From: Kribbella aluminosa
GTDB lineage: Bacteria > Actinomycetota > Actinomycetes > Propionibacteriales > Kribbellaceae
Assembly (NCBI RefSeq): GCF_017876295.1
Contig: NZ_JAGINT010000001.1
Coordinates: 4,360,898 to 4,424,897 of the forward strand
DNA length: 64,000 bases
Reading direction: 5' to 3'
Shown piece after piece: positions 16,772 to 26,270 of this stretch. Numbering within the stretch: the first letter of the stretch is position 1; each line of letters begins with the position of its first letter. The notes below the pieces were generated by a model, which was given only the letters and a program-made list of their open reading frames with translations, was not told the DNA's origin and searched no databases. A program made the translations under genes and the position numbers.

Positions 16772-17861
16772 CGACGAGCTCGTACACGGACAGCAATTCC
16801 GGGAGCAGGACCGACCAGTCATAACGCGGTACGGCGGCCAGGCCCGCGGACCGGAGCCGCTCGCGTTCTTCGGGGCGACGGAGCAGCCGGAGCGCGCGGG
16901 CGGCCAGCTCGGGTACGTTGCCGGGCTCGAACAGCTCGCCCAGGTCGCCGCCGTCCAGCACCTGGCGGAACGCGGCCAGGTCGCTCGCCAGCACCGGTGC
17001 GCCCGCAGCCATCGCCTCGAGCAGCACGATGCCGAAGCTTTCCCCGCCGAGGTGCGGCGCGACGTACAGGTCGGACACGGCGAGCATGTCGGCGCGGGCC
17101 TCGTCGTCGATCGCGCCGAGGAACAGCACGTTGTCGCGGTACCGCGACGGCAGGGAGCGGCGCGCCTCGTCCGCCTGGCCCGACCCGGCGACGAGGATCT
17201 TCAGCCGCGGCCGCTCGGCCAGCAGCAGCGGTACGGCGTCGAGCAGGACGCCGAGCCCCTTACGGTGCTCGTCCAGCCGGCCGAGGAAGCTGATCGTGCC
17301 GTCCGCGCCCATCCACTCCGCGCGCGGGCTGCCCTTGAAGCGGGCGGTGTAGAGGCCGTTCGGGATCACCACGGCCTCGCCGCCGATGTGCTGCACCATC
17401 ATCGAGCGGGCGTTCTCCGAGACCGCGATCCGCGCGTCGATCTTCTCCAGCGCCGGGCGCAGCAGGCCGGCCGCCACGCTCATCGCCCGGGACCGCACCT
17501 GCCAGGTGTGGAACGTCGCCACGAACGGCCCGTCCGCGGACCAGAGCGCGATGATCGACGCGCTCGGCGTGGTGGGCTCGTGCACGTGCACCACGTCGAA
17601 GTTCCCGTCGGCGAGCCAGTTCTTCACCCGGGCCGCCGTACGGGGGCCGAACGTCACGCGGGCGACCGACCCGTTGTACGGTACGCCGACCGCGCGGCCG
17701 GAGGAGACGACGTACGGCGGAGCTGTGTCGGCATCGTCGACCGGTGCGAGGACGGACACCTCGTGCCCGAGGGCGAGCAGCGCCTCGGCGAGGTCGCGGA
17801 CGTGGTTCTGCACCCCGCCGGGCGTACCCAGCGAGTACGGGCACACCACGCCGATCCTCAC
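16764..17861 (-). CDS. pimA: Phosphatidylinositol alpha-mannosyltransferase
   Basis: The 365-aa GT4 glycosyltransferase is expected to move mannose from GDP-mannose to phosphatidylinositol at the inner face of the membrane, the first step of PIM lipid synthesis. The N-terminal GTPGGVQNHVRDLA loop and the C-terminal GGESFGIVLLEA (EX7E) motif are present. Identification rests on gene order, patA and pgsA lying directly upstream as in mycobacteria, as well as on sequence. The start is the GTG at 17861, 10 bases after the patA stop. Confidence 0.9.
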   Translation of the reverse strand: MRIGVVCPYSLGTPGGVQNHVRDLAEALLALGHEVSVLAPVDDADTAPPYVVSSGRAVGVPYNGSVARVTFGPRTAARVKNWLADGNFDVVHVHEPTTPSASIIALWSADGPFVATFHTWQVRSRAMSVAAGLLRPALEKIDARIAVSENARSMMVQHIGGEAVVIPNGLYTARFKGSPRAEWMGADGTISFLGRLDEHRKGLGVLLDAVPLLLAERPRLKILVAGSGQADEARRSLPSRYRDNVLFLGAIDDEARADMLAVSDLYVAPHLGGESFGIVLLEAMAAGAPVLASDLAAFRQVLDGGDLGELFEPGNVPELAARALRLLRRPEERERLRSAGLAAVPRYDWSVLLPELLSVYELVAR

Positions 17862-17871
17862 ACCTGGATTC

Positions 17872-18741
17872 TTACTGGTCGAGGAAGATCCGCTGCAGCA
17901 TGTGCCAGTCGCCGGGGTGCTCGGCGATCCCCGCGGCGAACGCGTCGGCGCACCGCTGGGTCATCGCGGCCGTGCCGCCGTCCGGCTCGATCGCGTCGTG
18001 GAACGTGATCACCAGCTCGGGTCCGTCGTAGTGCAGGGTCGCCGGAATCAGCGGCGCGCCCGTCTTGAGGCTCAGCGCGGCCGGCCCGGCCGGCATCCGC
18101 GACGGGCGGCCGAAGAACGTCACCGGGACGCCGCGCTCGGACAGGTCCCGATCGGCCACCAGGCAGACGAATCCGCCCGCCCGCAGCCGGTCCGCGAGTA
18201 CCGCCGTCGGGTCCTCGTCGCCGCCGGTGAGCGGCAGCACCTCCATGCCGAGCTTCTTGCGGTACTCGATGAAGCGGTCGAACAGGGACTCCGGCTGCAG
18301 GCGCTCCGCGACCGTCGACACCGGCATCCCGGTCAGGCCGGCCCAGGCGCCCGCGTGGTCGTAGTTCGCCAGGTGCGGCAGCGCGCAGATCACACCCTGC
18401 CCGGCGGCGTACGCGTCCCGCAGCAGCTTCTCGTTGACCGTCCGCACCCGGCCGACGATCTGCTCGTCGGACCATTCCGGCAGCCGGAACGCCTCCTGCC
18501 AGTAGCGCAGGTACGAGCGCATCCCGGCCCGGGTCAGCGCGTCCAGCTCGGCGTCGGTGGCCTCCGGGCGTACGGCGGCCAGGTTGCCGCGCAGCCGCCG
18601 TACGCCGCGGCTGTTGCGGGCGTAGGTACGGTCGGCCGCCTTCGTGAACAGCCAGGTCACGGTCCGCTCGGGCAACCGCCGTACCAGGGTCCAGGCGAGC
18701 GCGAACGCCAGGTCGACGGCCCGCTGCCGGGCGGCGGCCAT
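17872..18741 (-). CDS. PIM acyltransferase (PatA type)
   Basis: The 289-aa protein belongs to the LpxL/HtrB acyltransferase family. HLANYD gives the HX4D catalytic motif near residue 125, and DRDLSERGVPVTFFG is the second conserved block. In this context it should acylate the mannose of phosphatidylinositol mannosides at the membrane. The ATG overlaps the pgsA stop (TGATG), pointing to translational coupling. A longer open frame upstream is only a pgsA shadow. Confidence 0.88.
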   Translation of the reverse strand: MAAARQRAVDLAFALAWTLVRRLPERTVTWLFTKAADRTYARNSRGVRRLRGNLAAVRPEATDAELDALTRAGMRSYLRYWQEAFRLPEWSDEQIVGRVRTVNEKLLRDAYAAGQGVICALPHLANYDHAGAWAGLTGMPVSTVAERLQPESLFDRFIEYRKKLGMEVLPLTGGDEDPTAVLADRLRAGGFVCLVADRDLSERGVPVTFFGRPSRMPAGPAALSLKTGAPLIPATLHYDGPELVITFHDAIEPDGGTAAMTQRCADAFAAGIAEHPGDWHMLQRIFLDQ

Positions 18742-19376
18742 CAGGACTCGAGGTCGTTCTTCGCCGGGTCGGACATGACCTGTTTGCGGACCGAGAGCGA
18801 GCGCTGGATCACCGTGATCGTGCTCGCGACGGCGACGTACCAGATCACCAGCTCGAGCAGGATCGGCAGGTCGAAGACGTCCGAGAAGAACGCCAGGATC
18901 AGCGTGAACACCAGCCGGTCGGCGCGCTCGGCGAGACCGCCGCTGGCCTTCAGGCCGAGGCTCTCCGCCTTGGCCCGCGCGTACGACGTGACCGCGCCCA
19001 TGACCAGCGCCCACAGCGTCACCGCGGCCATCAGGGTGGAGTCGCCGGCCCGCGAGTTCGCGTAGTACATCACGAGGCCGCCGTAGATCGCGCCGTCGGC
19101 GATCCGGTCCAGCGTCGAGTCGAGGAACGAGCCCCATTTCGAGGACGTCCCCGAGGTCCGGGCCATGTGGCCGTCGATCAGGTCGGAGAACACGAACAGC
19201 GTGATCACCACGACGCCGATCCACAGCTGCCCGCGCGGGAAGAAGATCAGCGCACCGGCGGACACCCCGATGGTGCCGACGAGCGTGACCATGTCGGCGG
19301 TCACGCCGAGCTTGAGCAGGAGGGTGGCGATCGGCGTGATCACCTTGGTCCAGAACTGCCGGAATCTGTTAAGCAT
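18741..19376 (-). CDS. pgsA: Phosphatidylinositol phosphate synthase / CDP-alcohol phosphotransferase
   Basis: The 211-aa membrane enzyme carries the full CDP-alcohol phosphotransferase signature DG-x2-AR-x8-G-x3-D-x3-D (starting at DGHMAR near residue 65). It joins CDP-diacylglycerol to an inositol phosphate, supplying the lipid base for PimA. About six hydrophobic segments are visible. The start MLNRFRQFW at 19376 aligns with the usual N-terminus. In mycobacteria a HIT gene lies directly upstream; here a divergent lipoprotein gene separates the two. Confidence 0.9.
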   Translation of the reverse strand: MLNRFRQFWTKVITPIATLLLKLGVTADMVTLVGTIGVSAGALIFFPRGQLWIGVVVITLFVFSDLIDGHMARTSGTSSKWGSFLDSTLDRIADGAIYGGLVMYYANSRAGDSTLMAAVTLWALVMGAVTSYARAKAESLGLKASGGLAERADRLVFTLILAFFSDVFDLPILLELVIWYVAVASTITVIQRSLSVRKQVMSDPAKNDLES

Positions 19377-19483
19377 GGCAGCGCGATCGTAGTTCACCAG
19401 GATCACCATCAGGTGAAGAGGCACGGCTTTCGGCCTGCGGTGAAGCCTCCCAGGCGCGATGCTGGGTCTGGAGGAGGTGACGC

Positions 19484-20431
19484 ATGCCACGACGACTGGC
19501 CGGTGCGCTCGTTCTCCTGCTCCTCACCAGCGGGTGTGCGGTGGCTCAGCGCGCGAACGGCACAACGCCGCGGCCCGCGCTGCCCACCACGGTGGTCCCG
19601 ACCGCGGTCGCTCCCCCACAGGCCGAGGGCCTCGACGGTACGGCGGGAGCGCCCGGACCGCAGGTGTGTACGGCGATCTCCCGGACGCTGGCAGCCCGGC
19701 TGAATCATCCCGTCGCCGCGAAGCCGAACGCGTGGAACGACGGCGGCCTCCCCGCGATGGACCTGTGCACGCTGCTCGTCGACGGGCGCGCGGTCACGAT
19801 CGGTGTCAGCGCCCTGCCGAGCCGGCCGGACTCGCTCGTCCGGCTGATGAAGGGCGCCGGCGGGGTGGACTCGCTGCCCGAGCTCGGACCGGAGGCCCTG
19901 ATCGGCGAGTCCCGCCTGGTGTTCCACGCCGACGGCCACGCGGTCCGGGTCACGCCGGCCGGCGGTATCGACCTCGGTACGCCGGACGGCATCAACCGGG
20001 CCACGGCCGTCGCGATCGCCGAGGCCGCGCGGGACGCCGTACCGCGGAGTCTGCGGCCCGCGCGTCAGGTCGACGAGACGTGCCAGCTATCCAACTCGGC
20101 GGCCGAGCGGTTCGTCCGCGCGCAGGTGCAACTGCGACGCGACTACCGCGTGAAGGGCGCCCTCACGTGCATCTGGGGAACCCGCGACGCCACGGTCTCG
20201 ATCGTCGAAGCCTTCGGCCAGAAGACGATCCCCGAAACCCAGCAGATCCCCCCACCCCAGTTCGCCCCACTGGGCGACCCCGGCTACTACCTCCCCGAAA
20301 CCCCCGAACTCGTCTTCCGCCAGGGCCGCCGAGTAGTCCGCGTCACCGCCCTCACCGACCCACCCCAGCCGGTAAGCCTCGACACCCTGACGACGTTGGT
20401 CGACCCAATGCTCCCGTTGTTCCTGCGCTGA
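19484..20431 (+). CDS. Putative lipoprotein of unknown function
   Basis: The 315-aa protein begins with a lipoprotein signal: basic start, hydrophobic core, lipobox LTSGC with lipidated Cys at residue 18. A Thr/Pro/Ala-rich linker and a soluble domain with paired cysteines follow (VCTAISRTLAARLNHP; DLCTLLVDG; ETCQLS; LTCIWG). It resembles DUF3558-like actinobacterial lipoproteins, without certainty. GGAGGTGA lies before the ATG. Oddly, it interrupts the otherwise conserved thrS-HIT-pgsA block on the opposite strand. Confidence 0.8.
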   Translation: MPRRLAGALVLLLLTSGCAVAQRANGTTPRPALPTTVVPTAVAPPQAEGLDGTAGAPGPQVCTAISRTLAARLNHPVAAKPNAWNDGGLPAMDLCTLLVDGRAVTIGVSALPSRPDSLVRLMKGAGGVDSLPELGPEALIGESRLVFHADGHAVRVTPAGGIDLGTPDGINRATAVAIAEAARDAVPRSLRPARQVDETCQLSNSAAERFVRAQVQLRRDYRVKGALTCIWGTRDATVSIVEAFGQKTIPETQQIPPPQFAPLGDPGYYLPETPELVFRQGRRVVRVTALTDPPQPVSLDTLTTLVDPMLPLFLR

Positions 20432-20432
20432 C

Positions 20433-21002
20433 CTACGGCCAGGACTTCGCGAGCAGTGCCCGGGTGTCGGTGAGGAGTTGCGGGAGGACCTTGGTACCGG
20501 CGATCACCGGCATGAAGTTCATGTCGCCGGACCACCTGGGCACCACGTGCTGGTGAAGGTGCGCGGCGATTCCGGCGCCGGCGATGTCGCCCTGGTTCAT
20601 GCCGATGTTGAAGCCGTGCGCTCCGGAGACGGCGCGCACGGCCTGCATCGCCTGCCGGGTGAGGGTCGCGACGTCGGCGACCTCCTGGTCGGTCAGCTCG
20701 GTGTAGTCGGCGACGTGCCGGTAGGGCACGACCATCAGGTGGCCCGGGTTGTACGGGTACAGGTTCAGGACGGCGTACGCCGACTCGCCGCGATGCACGA
20801 TCAGCGCGTCCGCGTCCGCCAGCCCGGGGAGCCGGCAGAACGGGCAGCCGGAGCCGGCCGCCGAACTGGTCGGCTTGTTCTCCCCCTCGATGTACGCCAT
20901 CCGGTGCGGCGTCCACAGCCGCATGAACGCATCCGGCACCCCGACACCGCCCTGCCGCACCAACTCGTCCGGCGCGTACGGCGAGTCGGGGTGTTCGGTC
21001 AT
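20433..21002 (-). CDS. HIT domain protein of the thrS-pgsA block
   Basis: The 189-aa protein has a CPFC zinc-type pair and the histidine triad HLHQHVVPR. In mycobacteria the same type of HIT protein sits between thrS and pgsA and resembles diadenosine-polyphosphate phosphorylases. The ATG overlaps the thrS stop (ATGA), so it is co-translated with thrS. It ends 1 base from the converging lipoprotein gene. Confidence 0.9.
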   Translation of the reverse strand: MTEHPDSPYAPDELVRQGGVGVPDAFMRLWTPHRMAYIEGENKPTSSAAGSGCPFCRLPGLADADALIVHRGESAYAVLNLYPYNPGHLMVVPYRHVADYTELTDQEVADVATLTRQAMQAVRAVSGAHGFNIGMNQGDIAGAGIAAHLHQHVVPRWSGDMNFMPVIAGTKVLPQLLTDTRALLAKSWP

Positions 21003-23021
21003 ACCTGGACGCGCTTTTCGACCGACTCGACGATCTCCGCGACCGCGTCCGCGATCGGTACGCCGTTGTGCTGCGAGCCGTCGCGGTACCGGAACGAAAC
21101 GGACGCCATGGCCACGTCGTCGTCGCCGGCGATCAGCATGTACGGCACCTTGGACTTCTGCGCGTTCCGGATCTTCTTCTGCATCCGGTCGTCGGAGGCG
21201 TCGATCTCGACCCGGATGCCCTGCGCCTTCAACTGCTTGGCGACCTCGAGCAGGTAGTCGACGTGCCCGTCCGTGATCGGGATGCCGATCACCTGGACCG
21301 GGGCCAGCCACGGGGGGAAGGCGCCCGCGTAGTGCTCGGTCAGTACGGCGACGAACCGCTCGATCGAGCCGAACAGGGCCCGGTGGATCATCACCGGCCG
21401 CTGCCGGGAACCGTCCGGCGCGGTGTACTCCAGGCCGAACCGCTCCGGCAGGTTGAAGTCCAGCTGGATCGTCGACATCTGCCAGGTCCGGCCGATCGCG
21501 TCCTTGGCCTGGACGGAGATCTTCGGGCCGTAGAAGGCCGCGCCGCCCGGGTCCGGGACCAGCTCGAGACCGGAGCCCTCGGCAACTTCCCGGAGCGTCT
21601 CGGTGGCCTCCTCCCAGACCTCGTCGGAGCCGACGAACTTGTCCGGGTTCTTGGTCGAGAGCTCGAGGTAGAAGTCGTCCAGGCCGTAGTCGGCGAGCAG
21701 GCCGAGCACGAAGGTCAGCAGGTTCCGCAGCTCGTCGCGCATCTGCTCACGGGCGCAGTAGATATGCGCGTCGTCCTGGGTGAAGCCGCGGGGCCCGGGT
21801 CATGCCGTGCACGACGCCGGACTTCTCCAGCCGGTACACGGTGCCGAACTCGAACAGCCGCAGCGGCAGCTCCCGGTACGACCGGCCGCGGGCCGCGAAG
21901 ATCAGGTTGTGCATCGGGCAGTTCATCGGCTTCAGGTAGTAGTCCTGGCCCTGCTTGCGGATCTGCCCGTCCGCGCCGCGCTCCTCGTCCAGGTGCATCG
22001 GCGGATACATGCCGTCGGCGTACCAGTCCAGGTGCCCGGAGGTCTCGAACAGCTGCGCCTTGGTGATGTGCGGCGAGTAGACGAACTCGTAGTCGTCCTC
22101 GACGTGCCGCTGCCGGGAGTAGTCCTCCATCACCTTCCGCAGCACGCCGCCCTTGGGGTGGAAGACCGCGAGGCCGGAGCCGATCTCGTCGGGGAAGCTG
22201 AACAGGTCGAGCTCGGTGCCGAGCTTGCGGTGGTCCCGCTTGGCGGCCTCCTCCAGGCGGGTCAGGTACGCCTTCAGCTCGTCCCTGGTCTCCCACGCGG
22301 TGCCGTAGATGCGCTGCAGCTGCGGGTTCTTCTCGCTCCCCCGCCAGTACGCCGCCGCCGTCCGCATCAGCTTGAAGTTGCCGAGGTACCCCGTGGCCGG
22401 GACGTGCGGGCCGCGGCACAGGTCCTTCCAGGCGACGCTGTCGTCGCGGCGGACATTGTCGTAGATCGTCAGCTCACCGCCGCCGACCTCGACCGACGCG
22501 CCCTCGGCGTCGTCCGCGGCCGAGCCCTTGATGCCGATCAGCTCGAGCTTGTACGGCTCCGAGGCCAGCTCGGTGCGCGCGTCGTCGTCGCTGACCACCC
22601 GGCGGCTGAACCGCTGCCGCTCCTTGATGATCTGCTGCATCTTCTTCTCGAGCTTGGTCAGGTCCTCCGGCGTGAACGGCGTCGGTACGTCGAAGTCGTA
22701 GTAGAACCCGTTCTCCACCGGCGGGCCGATGCCGAGCTTGGCCTCCGGGAACACGTCCTGCACGGCCTGCGCGAGCACGTGCGCGGTCGAGTGCCGGATG
22801 ATCGCGCGGCCGTCCGCGGACGCCGCCTTGACCGGCTCGATCCGGTCGCCGTCCGCGACCACCCGGGAGAGGTCGCGCAGCTCACCGTTGACGCGGGCGG
22901 CGATGGCGGAGCGGTCCTGGCCGAAGATCGCGGCGAACAGCTCCCCGATCGTCGTCGTCTCGGTCACACTCCGCTCAGCCTCGCCCTCGACGCCGACCAG
23001 CTGGACCTTGACTTCCGACAC
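20999..23021 (-). CDS. thrS: Threonine--tRNA ligase, full length, frameshifted as sequenced
   Basis: The domains are TGS (1-60), editing domain with HSTAH and the CRGPH zinc-type motif, class II catalytic core (MNCPMHNLIF; YRELPLRLFEF; GSIERFVAVL), and anticodon domain. It charges tRNA-Thr and clears mischarged Ser. The second GTG (23021) is the better start because GAGGAG sits 5 bases upstream; a GTG at 23027 overlaps that site. The frame breaks near 21797: the conserved VVHGMTRARGFTQDDAHIYC continues only if one C is removed from GGGCCCCGCGG. Without the correction the gene would make a 424-aa fragment lacking half the active site. Confidence 0.9.
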
Positions 23022-23162
23022 GTTCACTCCTCGGTTCGTGCGTGACCGGCCGAATTACCGGCCACGAAGCAGATGGTATCGACCCCGCTGACCTCCACCC
23101 CGCGCCACCACCCCCGCCAGCCCCGGGCACAACCCTCCAGGTCAGGGGATATCGCTTCAAGT

Positions 23163-23201
23163 GGAGGGTTGCCCCCTCATATTTTGAGGGGGCAACCCTC
23201 C
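23163..23201 (-). terminator. 17-bp perfect hairpin between the MinD-like gene and thrS
   Basis: The stem runs 23163-23179 and 23185-23201 with a 5-base loop (TATTT). It lies 61 bases after the MinD-like stop and about 140 before the thrS start. A third segment near 23130-23140 repeats the stem sequence CTGGAGGGTTG and could pair with the middle arm instead, so an attenuator role is possible. Confidence 0.65.
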
Positions 23202-23223
23202 AGTCGAAGGGGCAAGCTCCTTA

Positions 23224-23278
23224 GCGCGGGGTGTTCGGCGCGGGGTGTTCGGCGCGGGGTGTCAGCGCGGAGTGTTCA
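23224..23278. repeat. Four tandem 14-bp repeats at a gene end
   Basis: Units of about 14 bp (GCGCGGGGTGTTCG and variants) begin at 23224, 23238, 23252 and 23265. The last unit is the end of the MinD-like coding region; the others lie just after its stop. The pattern suggests slippage duplication of the gene end. Confidence 0.75.
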
Positions 23279-24812
23279 GGGCGATCGTGATCTGCTCGGA
23301 GACCTTGGCGGCCAGCTCCAGGGCGGCGCGGCGGGTGGCCGGCTGCAGGGCGGAGTGGTCGAGCGGGCCTTCGGCGGCGATGTGCATGTCGGTCGGGATG
23401 TCGATGACCGCGGCCGCGCGGGACTCGAAGTACGGCCGGAGCTGCTTCTCGACGTCCCTGTTCACGTCGCCGGGGCCGTTCGAGACCGCGATCACCGCGC
23501 GGCGGATCAGCCGCTGCGCCTCGGGGCCCTGGTTGTCGAGCTCCTCCAGCATCTGCACGGCGGCCGCGCAGGACAGGCTCTTCCACTTGATCGGGATGAC
23601 GAGGGCGTCGGCCGCCTTCATCGCTTCGCGCCAGTTGCTGGAGCCCTCGTTGTTCCCGGTGTCGATCACGAGCACCTTGTAGAACCGGCTCAGCAACCGG
23701 TGCACCAGGTCGAAGTCCTTCGCCTCGATCTGCGCGTACGTCGTGGTCGCCGACGTCAGCACGTCGTACTGACCGGACACCTGGTGCCGCAGGTACGCCG
23801 CGACGTCGCCGAGCCGGGCGTCCGGCTGAGTCAGCATCGGCATCGCCTGCAGCATGTCCGTGACGGTGGACCGCGAGTTCGTGTCGTGGGTGCGCAGGTG
23901 CATGTTGCCGCGCAGCTCGTTGTTGTCCCAGGCCACGACACCGCCGCCGCGGGCCTGGCCGAGCGCGCCGGACAGCAGCAGCGTCGTCGGCGTCTTGCCG
24001 GAGCCGCCCTTCGGGTTCGCGATGACGATCGTCACCGGGCGGCGGAAGGCCGTCGCGGCGATCGCGCGGGCGAGCCGCTCGGAGCGCTCCGTCGTACCGG
24101 GACGCAGCTTCAGCATGCTCCGGACGCCGCGCTCGGCGGGAGCCTCGCGCGGCAGCGGCAGCGCCTGAATCAGGTCGTCGGTACGGAACGACAGGTTCTG
24201 CGGCGGCTGCTGCTGGGCCTGCTGGCCGGGGATGCCCTGCGGGAAGAAGTGCTGCGCGGCCGGCGAGAGCGGCTGACTGCCCTGACCAGGCTGCGGGTTC
24301 TGCTGGTTCTGCGGTGTCTGCGGTGTCTGGGGAGCCGGGGGGAACTGGCCGGACTGCGGGGCCTGCTCCTGACCGGCGTTCTGGAACGAGCCGCCGCCGA
24401 ACACCGGGGCGTCCGGCTGGGGACTCGCAGGCTCGTCCGTCGTCGTGGTCTCCGGCTCCGGGTCGGCCTCGTCGTCCTGCGGCTCCGGCTGGCTCCACGA
24501 GGACGCGGCAGAGTCCGGCACCGGCTGCGTCCAGGAGGGGGCCGGCTGGCTCTGTTGCGGCTGGGTCCACGGCGCGGGCTGGTCGACCGGCTTGGCCGCC
24601 GGTCCGGACCAGGAGTCGCCCGGGAAGTCGTCGGACAGTGCGTCCGGCTGCTGCGCCGAGTACTCAGGGTCCTCGGCGTTCCCCGTGGTCTCCTCGACGG
24701 CCTCGCCGTCGTCCGGCTGGGTCCAGGAGGGGGTCGGCTGCCACATTCTCCGGACCTCGGCCGCCGCCGCTTCCCGGTCCTTGTGCTGTCCGGAGTTGTG
24801 CGAGTCGGTCAC
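23262..24812 (-). CDS. MinD/ParA-like ATPase with long disordered N-terminus
   Basis: The 516-aa protein has a Pro/Gln/Ser-rich, poorly ordered first ~215 residues with repeated SWTQP-like segments. A SIMIBI-class ATPase domain follows, with the deviant Walker A KGGSGKT and the switch region VIDTGNNEG. No HTH is seen, so it is not a plain ParA; similar proteins act in ESX secretion, flagellum/pilus placement or cell polarity. The partner cannot be told here. The start is the GTG at 24812. It may be co-transcribed towards thrS unless the 17-bp hairpin stops transcription. Confidence 0.8.
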   Translation of the reverse strand: MTDSHNSGQHKDREAAAAEVRRMWQPTPSWTQPDDGEAVEETTGNAEDPEYSAQQPDALSDDFPGDSWSGPAAKPVDQPAPWTQPQQSQPAPSWTQPVPDSAASSWSQPEPQDDEADPEPETTTTDEPASPQPDAPVFGGGSFQNAGQEQAPQSGQFPPAPQTPQTPQNQQNPQPGQGSQPLSPAAQHFFPQGIPGQQAQQQPPQNLSFRTDDLIQALPLPREAPAERGVRSMLKLRPGTTERSERLARAIAATAFRRPVTIVIANPKGGSGKTPTTLLLSGALGQARGGGVVAWDNNELRGNMHLRTHDTNSRSTVTDMLQAMPMLTQPDARLGDVAAYLRHQVSGQYDVLTSATTTYAQIEAKDFDLVHRLLSRFYKVLVIDTGNNEGSSNWREAMKAADALVIPIKWKSLSCAAAVQMLEELDNQGPEAQRLIRRAVIAVSNGPGDVNRDVEKQLRPYFESRAAAVIDIPTDMHIAAEGPLDHSALQPATRRAALELAAKVSEQITIALNTPR

Positions 24813-25022
24813 GACCTGGATCCCCGATTCTGTCAGAGGGGGCGGGTGGCCCCTGGAGCTTGTTCTGGGTACTTGTTCTCGGTACGCCGGAGGTGAGGTC
24901 TCCGGGAGGGGTCCACTATCCCACGACCGAGTGTCCTCACCACGTCACCACCCGGAGCCGTCCGGTGACGGTTCCGCAACCAGTATCCAGGCTCACCAGG
25001 ACCATGCGTCCCGGTGAGCTGG

Positions 25023-26105
25023 TCACACCTGCCGGCGCTCGGCGTCGATCAGCTCGAACGGTACGTACGAGAGGCTCGGCACCTGCTCACCGCGCAGTTG
25101 TGCGAGCAGGAGGTCGACGGCGCGGCGGCCCATCTCGGTCTGGTTCTGTCTGACGTGCAGGTACGGCGGTCCGCCGATGGAGTCGCCCGGTGAGTCGAAG
25201 CAGGCCACCACGCGGTCCCCGCCCAGCACCCGGTCGACCATGCGGGCCAGGTTGTACTCACAGGCGAAGTACGCCGTCACCTCGGGCCGGTTGGCGCGGA
25301 ACGCGCGGATGGTGTCCAGGTCCGCCCGCACGCTCTCCGTCGTAGTCGAACCCGGCAGGGTGCTCCGCAGGTCGGTCAACTCGTACGGCTGGCCGCGCTC
25401 GCCGAACGCGGTACGGAAGCCTTCCAGCCGGTCCTCGATGGACGAGGTGTTCACGGGCGGTGGCGAGACGAACGCGATGTGCTCATGCCCGTGGTCCAGC
25501 AGCCGGGTGGTCAGTGCCCGCGCCGCGGCGACGTTGTCGGTCAGTACGGCGGACACCGGGATCCCTGACAGGTGGCGGTCCACCAGCACTACCGGGAACC
25601 CGTCCAGCACCTGGCGGAGCAGGCTGGCGTTGTAGAAGTCCCCGTGTACCGGGAACACGATCAGCCCGTCCACAGCGGCCACCAGCGAGTCGACGGCCTT
25701 CTCTTCATCGGTCTGACGCCCGTGGGTACGCCGTACCACCAGGTGCGCGCCGTACTCCGCGCAGCGTTCCTCGATCGCGTTCAGCAGGTCCAGCCCGTAC
25801 GCCTCGGACATGTCCGGGACGATGAGCGCCACGGACCGCGCCTCCCGCCGCTGCGCCGGCCGGAGCGGGACGCTCAGGTCGGTGAGGTCAGGCAGCCGCC
25901 GTACGACGAACGTGCCTTTGCCGCGGACCCGCTCCACCAGACCGGCCTCCCGCAGCACCTCCAGGGCACGCTTGGAGGTGATCCGGCTGACGCCGAACTG
26001 CGCCGCCAGCTCCATCTCCGACGGCACCCGGTCCCCCGGCCGGAGCGCACCACGGCGCAGCTGCTCCAGCACATGAGCGCAGATCCGCTCGTACAGCAGT
26101 GTCAC
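25023..26105 (-). CDS. GntR-type regulator with LacI-like sensor domain
   Basis: The 360-aa protein joins a GntR winged helix (1-70; PSEMELAAQFGVSRITSKRAL) to a periplasmic-binding-like sensor domain of the LacI type (from about 90; SVALIVPDMSEAYGLDLL, LDHGHEHIAFVSPP). This layout is that of AraR-type sugar regulators. It probably binds a sugar and controls uptake or catabolic genes; none is adjacent. It is a possible but unproven partner of the LacI-type operator at 3861. Confidence 0.88.
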   Translation of the reverse strand: MTLLYERICAHVLEQLRRGALRPGDRVPSEMELAAQFGVSRITSKRALEVLREAGLVERVRGKGTFVVRRLPDLTDLSVPLRPAQRREARSVALIVPDMSEAYGLDLLNAIEERCAEYGAHLVVRRTHGRQTDEEKAVDSLVAAVDGLIVFPVHGDFYNASLLRQVLDGFPVVLVDRHLSGIPVSAVLTDNVAAARALTTRLLDHGHEHIAFVSPPPVNTSSIEDRLEGFRTAFGERGQPYELTDLRSTLPGSTTTESVRADLDTIRAFRANRPEVTAYFACEYNLARMVDRVLGGDRVVACFDSPGDSIGGPPYLHVRQNQTEMGRRAVDLLLAQLRGEQVPSLSYVPFELIDAERRQV

Positions 26106-26270
26106 GAAGTCGCCACCTCACCTGTCCTCTTGACATATCCAATCATCCCGCCGGAACTGTCGGCGGTGGCGGACGTCGACGCTCACGGGCCGGGTCCTGC
26201 TTCTCGATCGCGCCACCGAACCTCGCTTCCTGCCCTGGTCGCGGCCCGCTTCGACTGACACCATGCCGCC

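Noticed and set aside
17386..19065. 559-codon plus-strand frame opposite patA/pgsA
   Set aside because: Shadow frame; the minus strand carries clear family motifs with overlapping starts.
23148..23190. Threonine leader peptide before the full-length thrS
   Set aside because: The only short minus-strand frame by the hairpin has a single Thr codon; no control-codon run is present.
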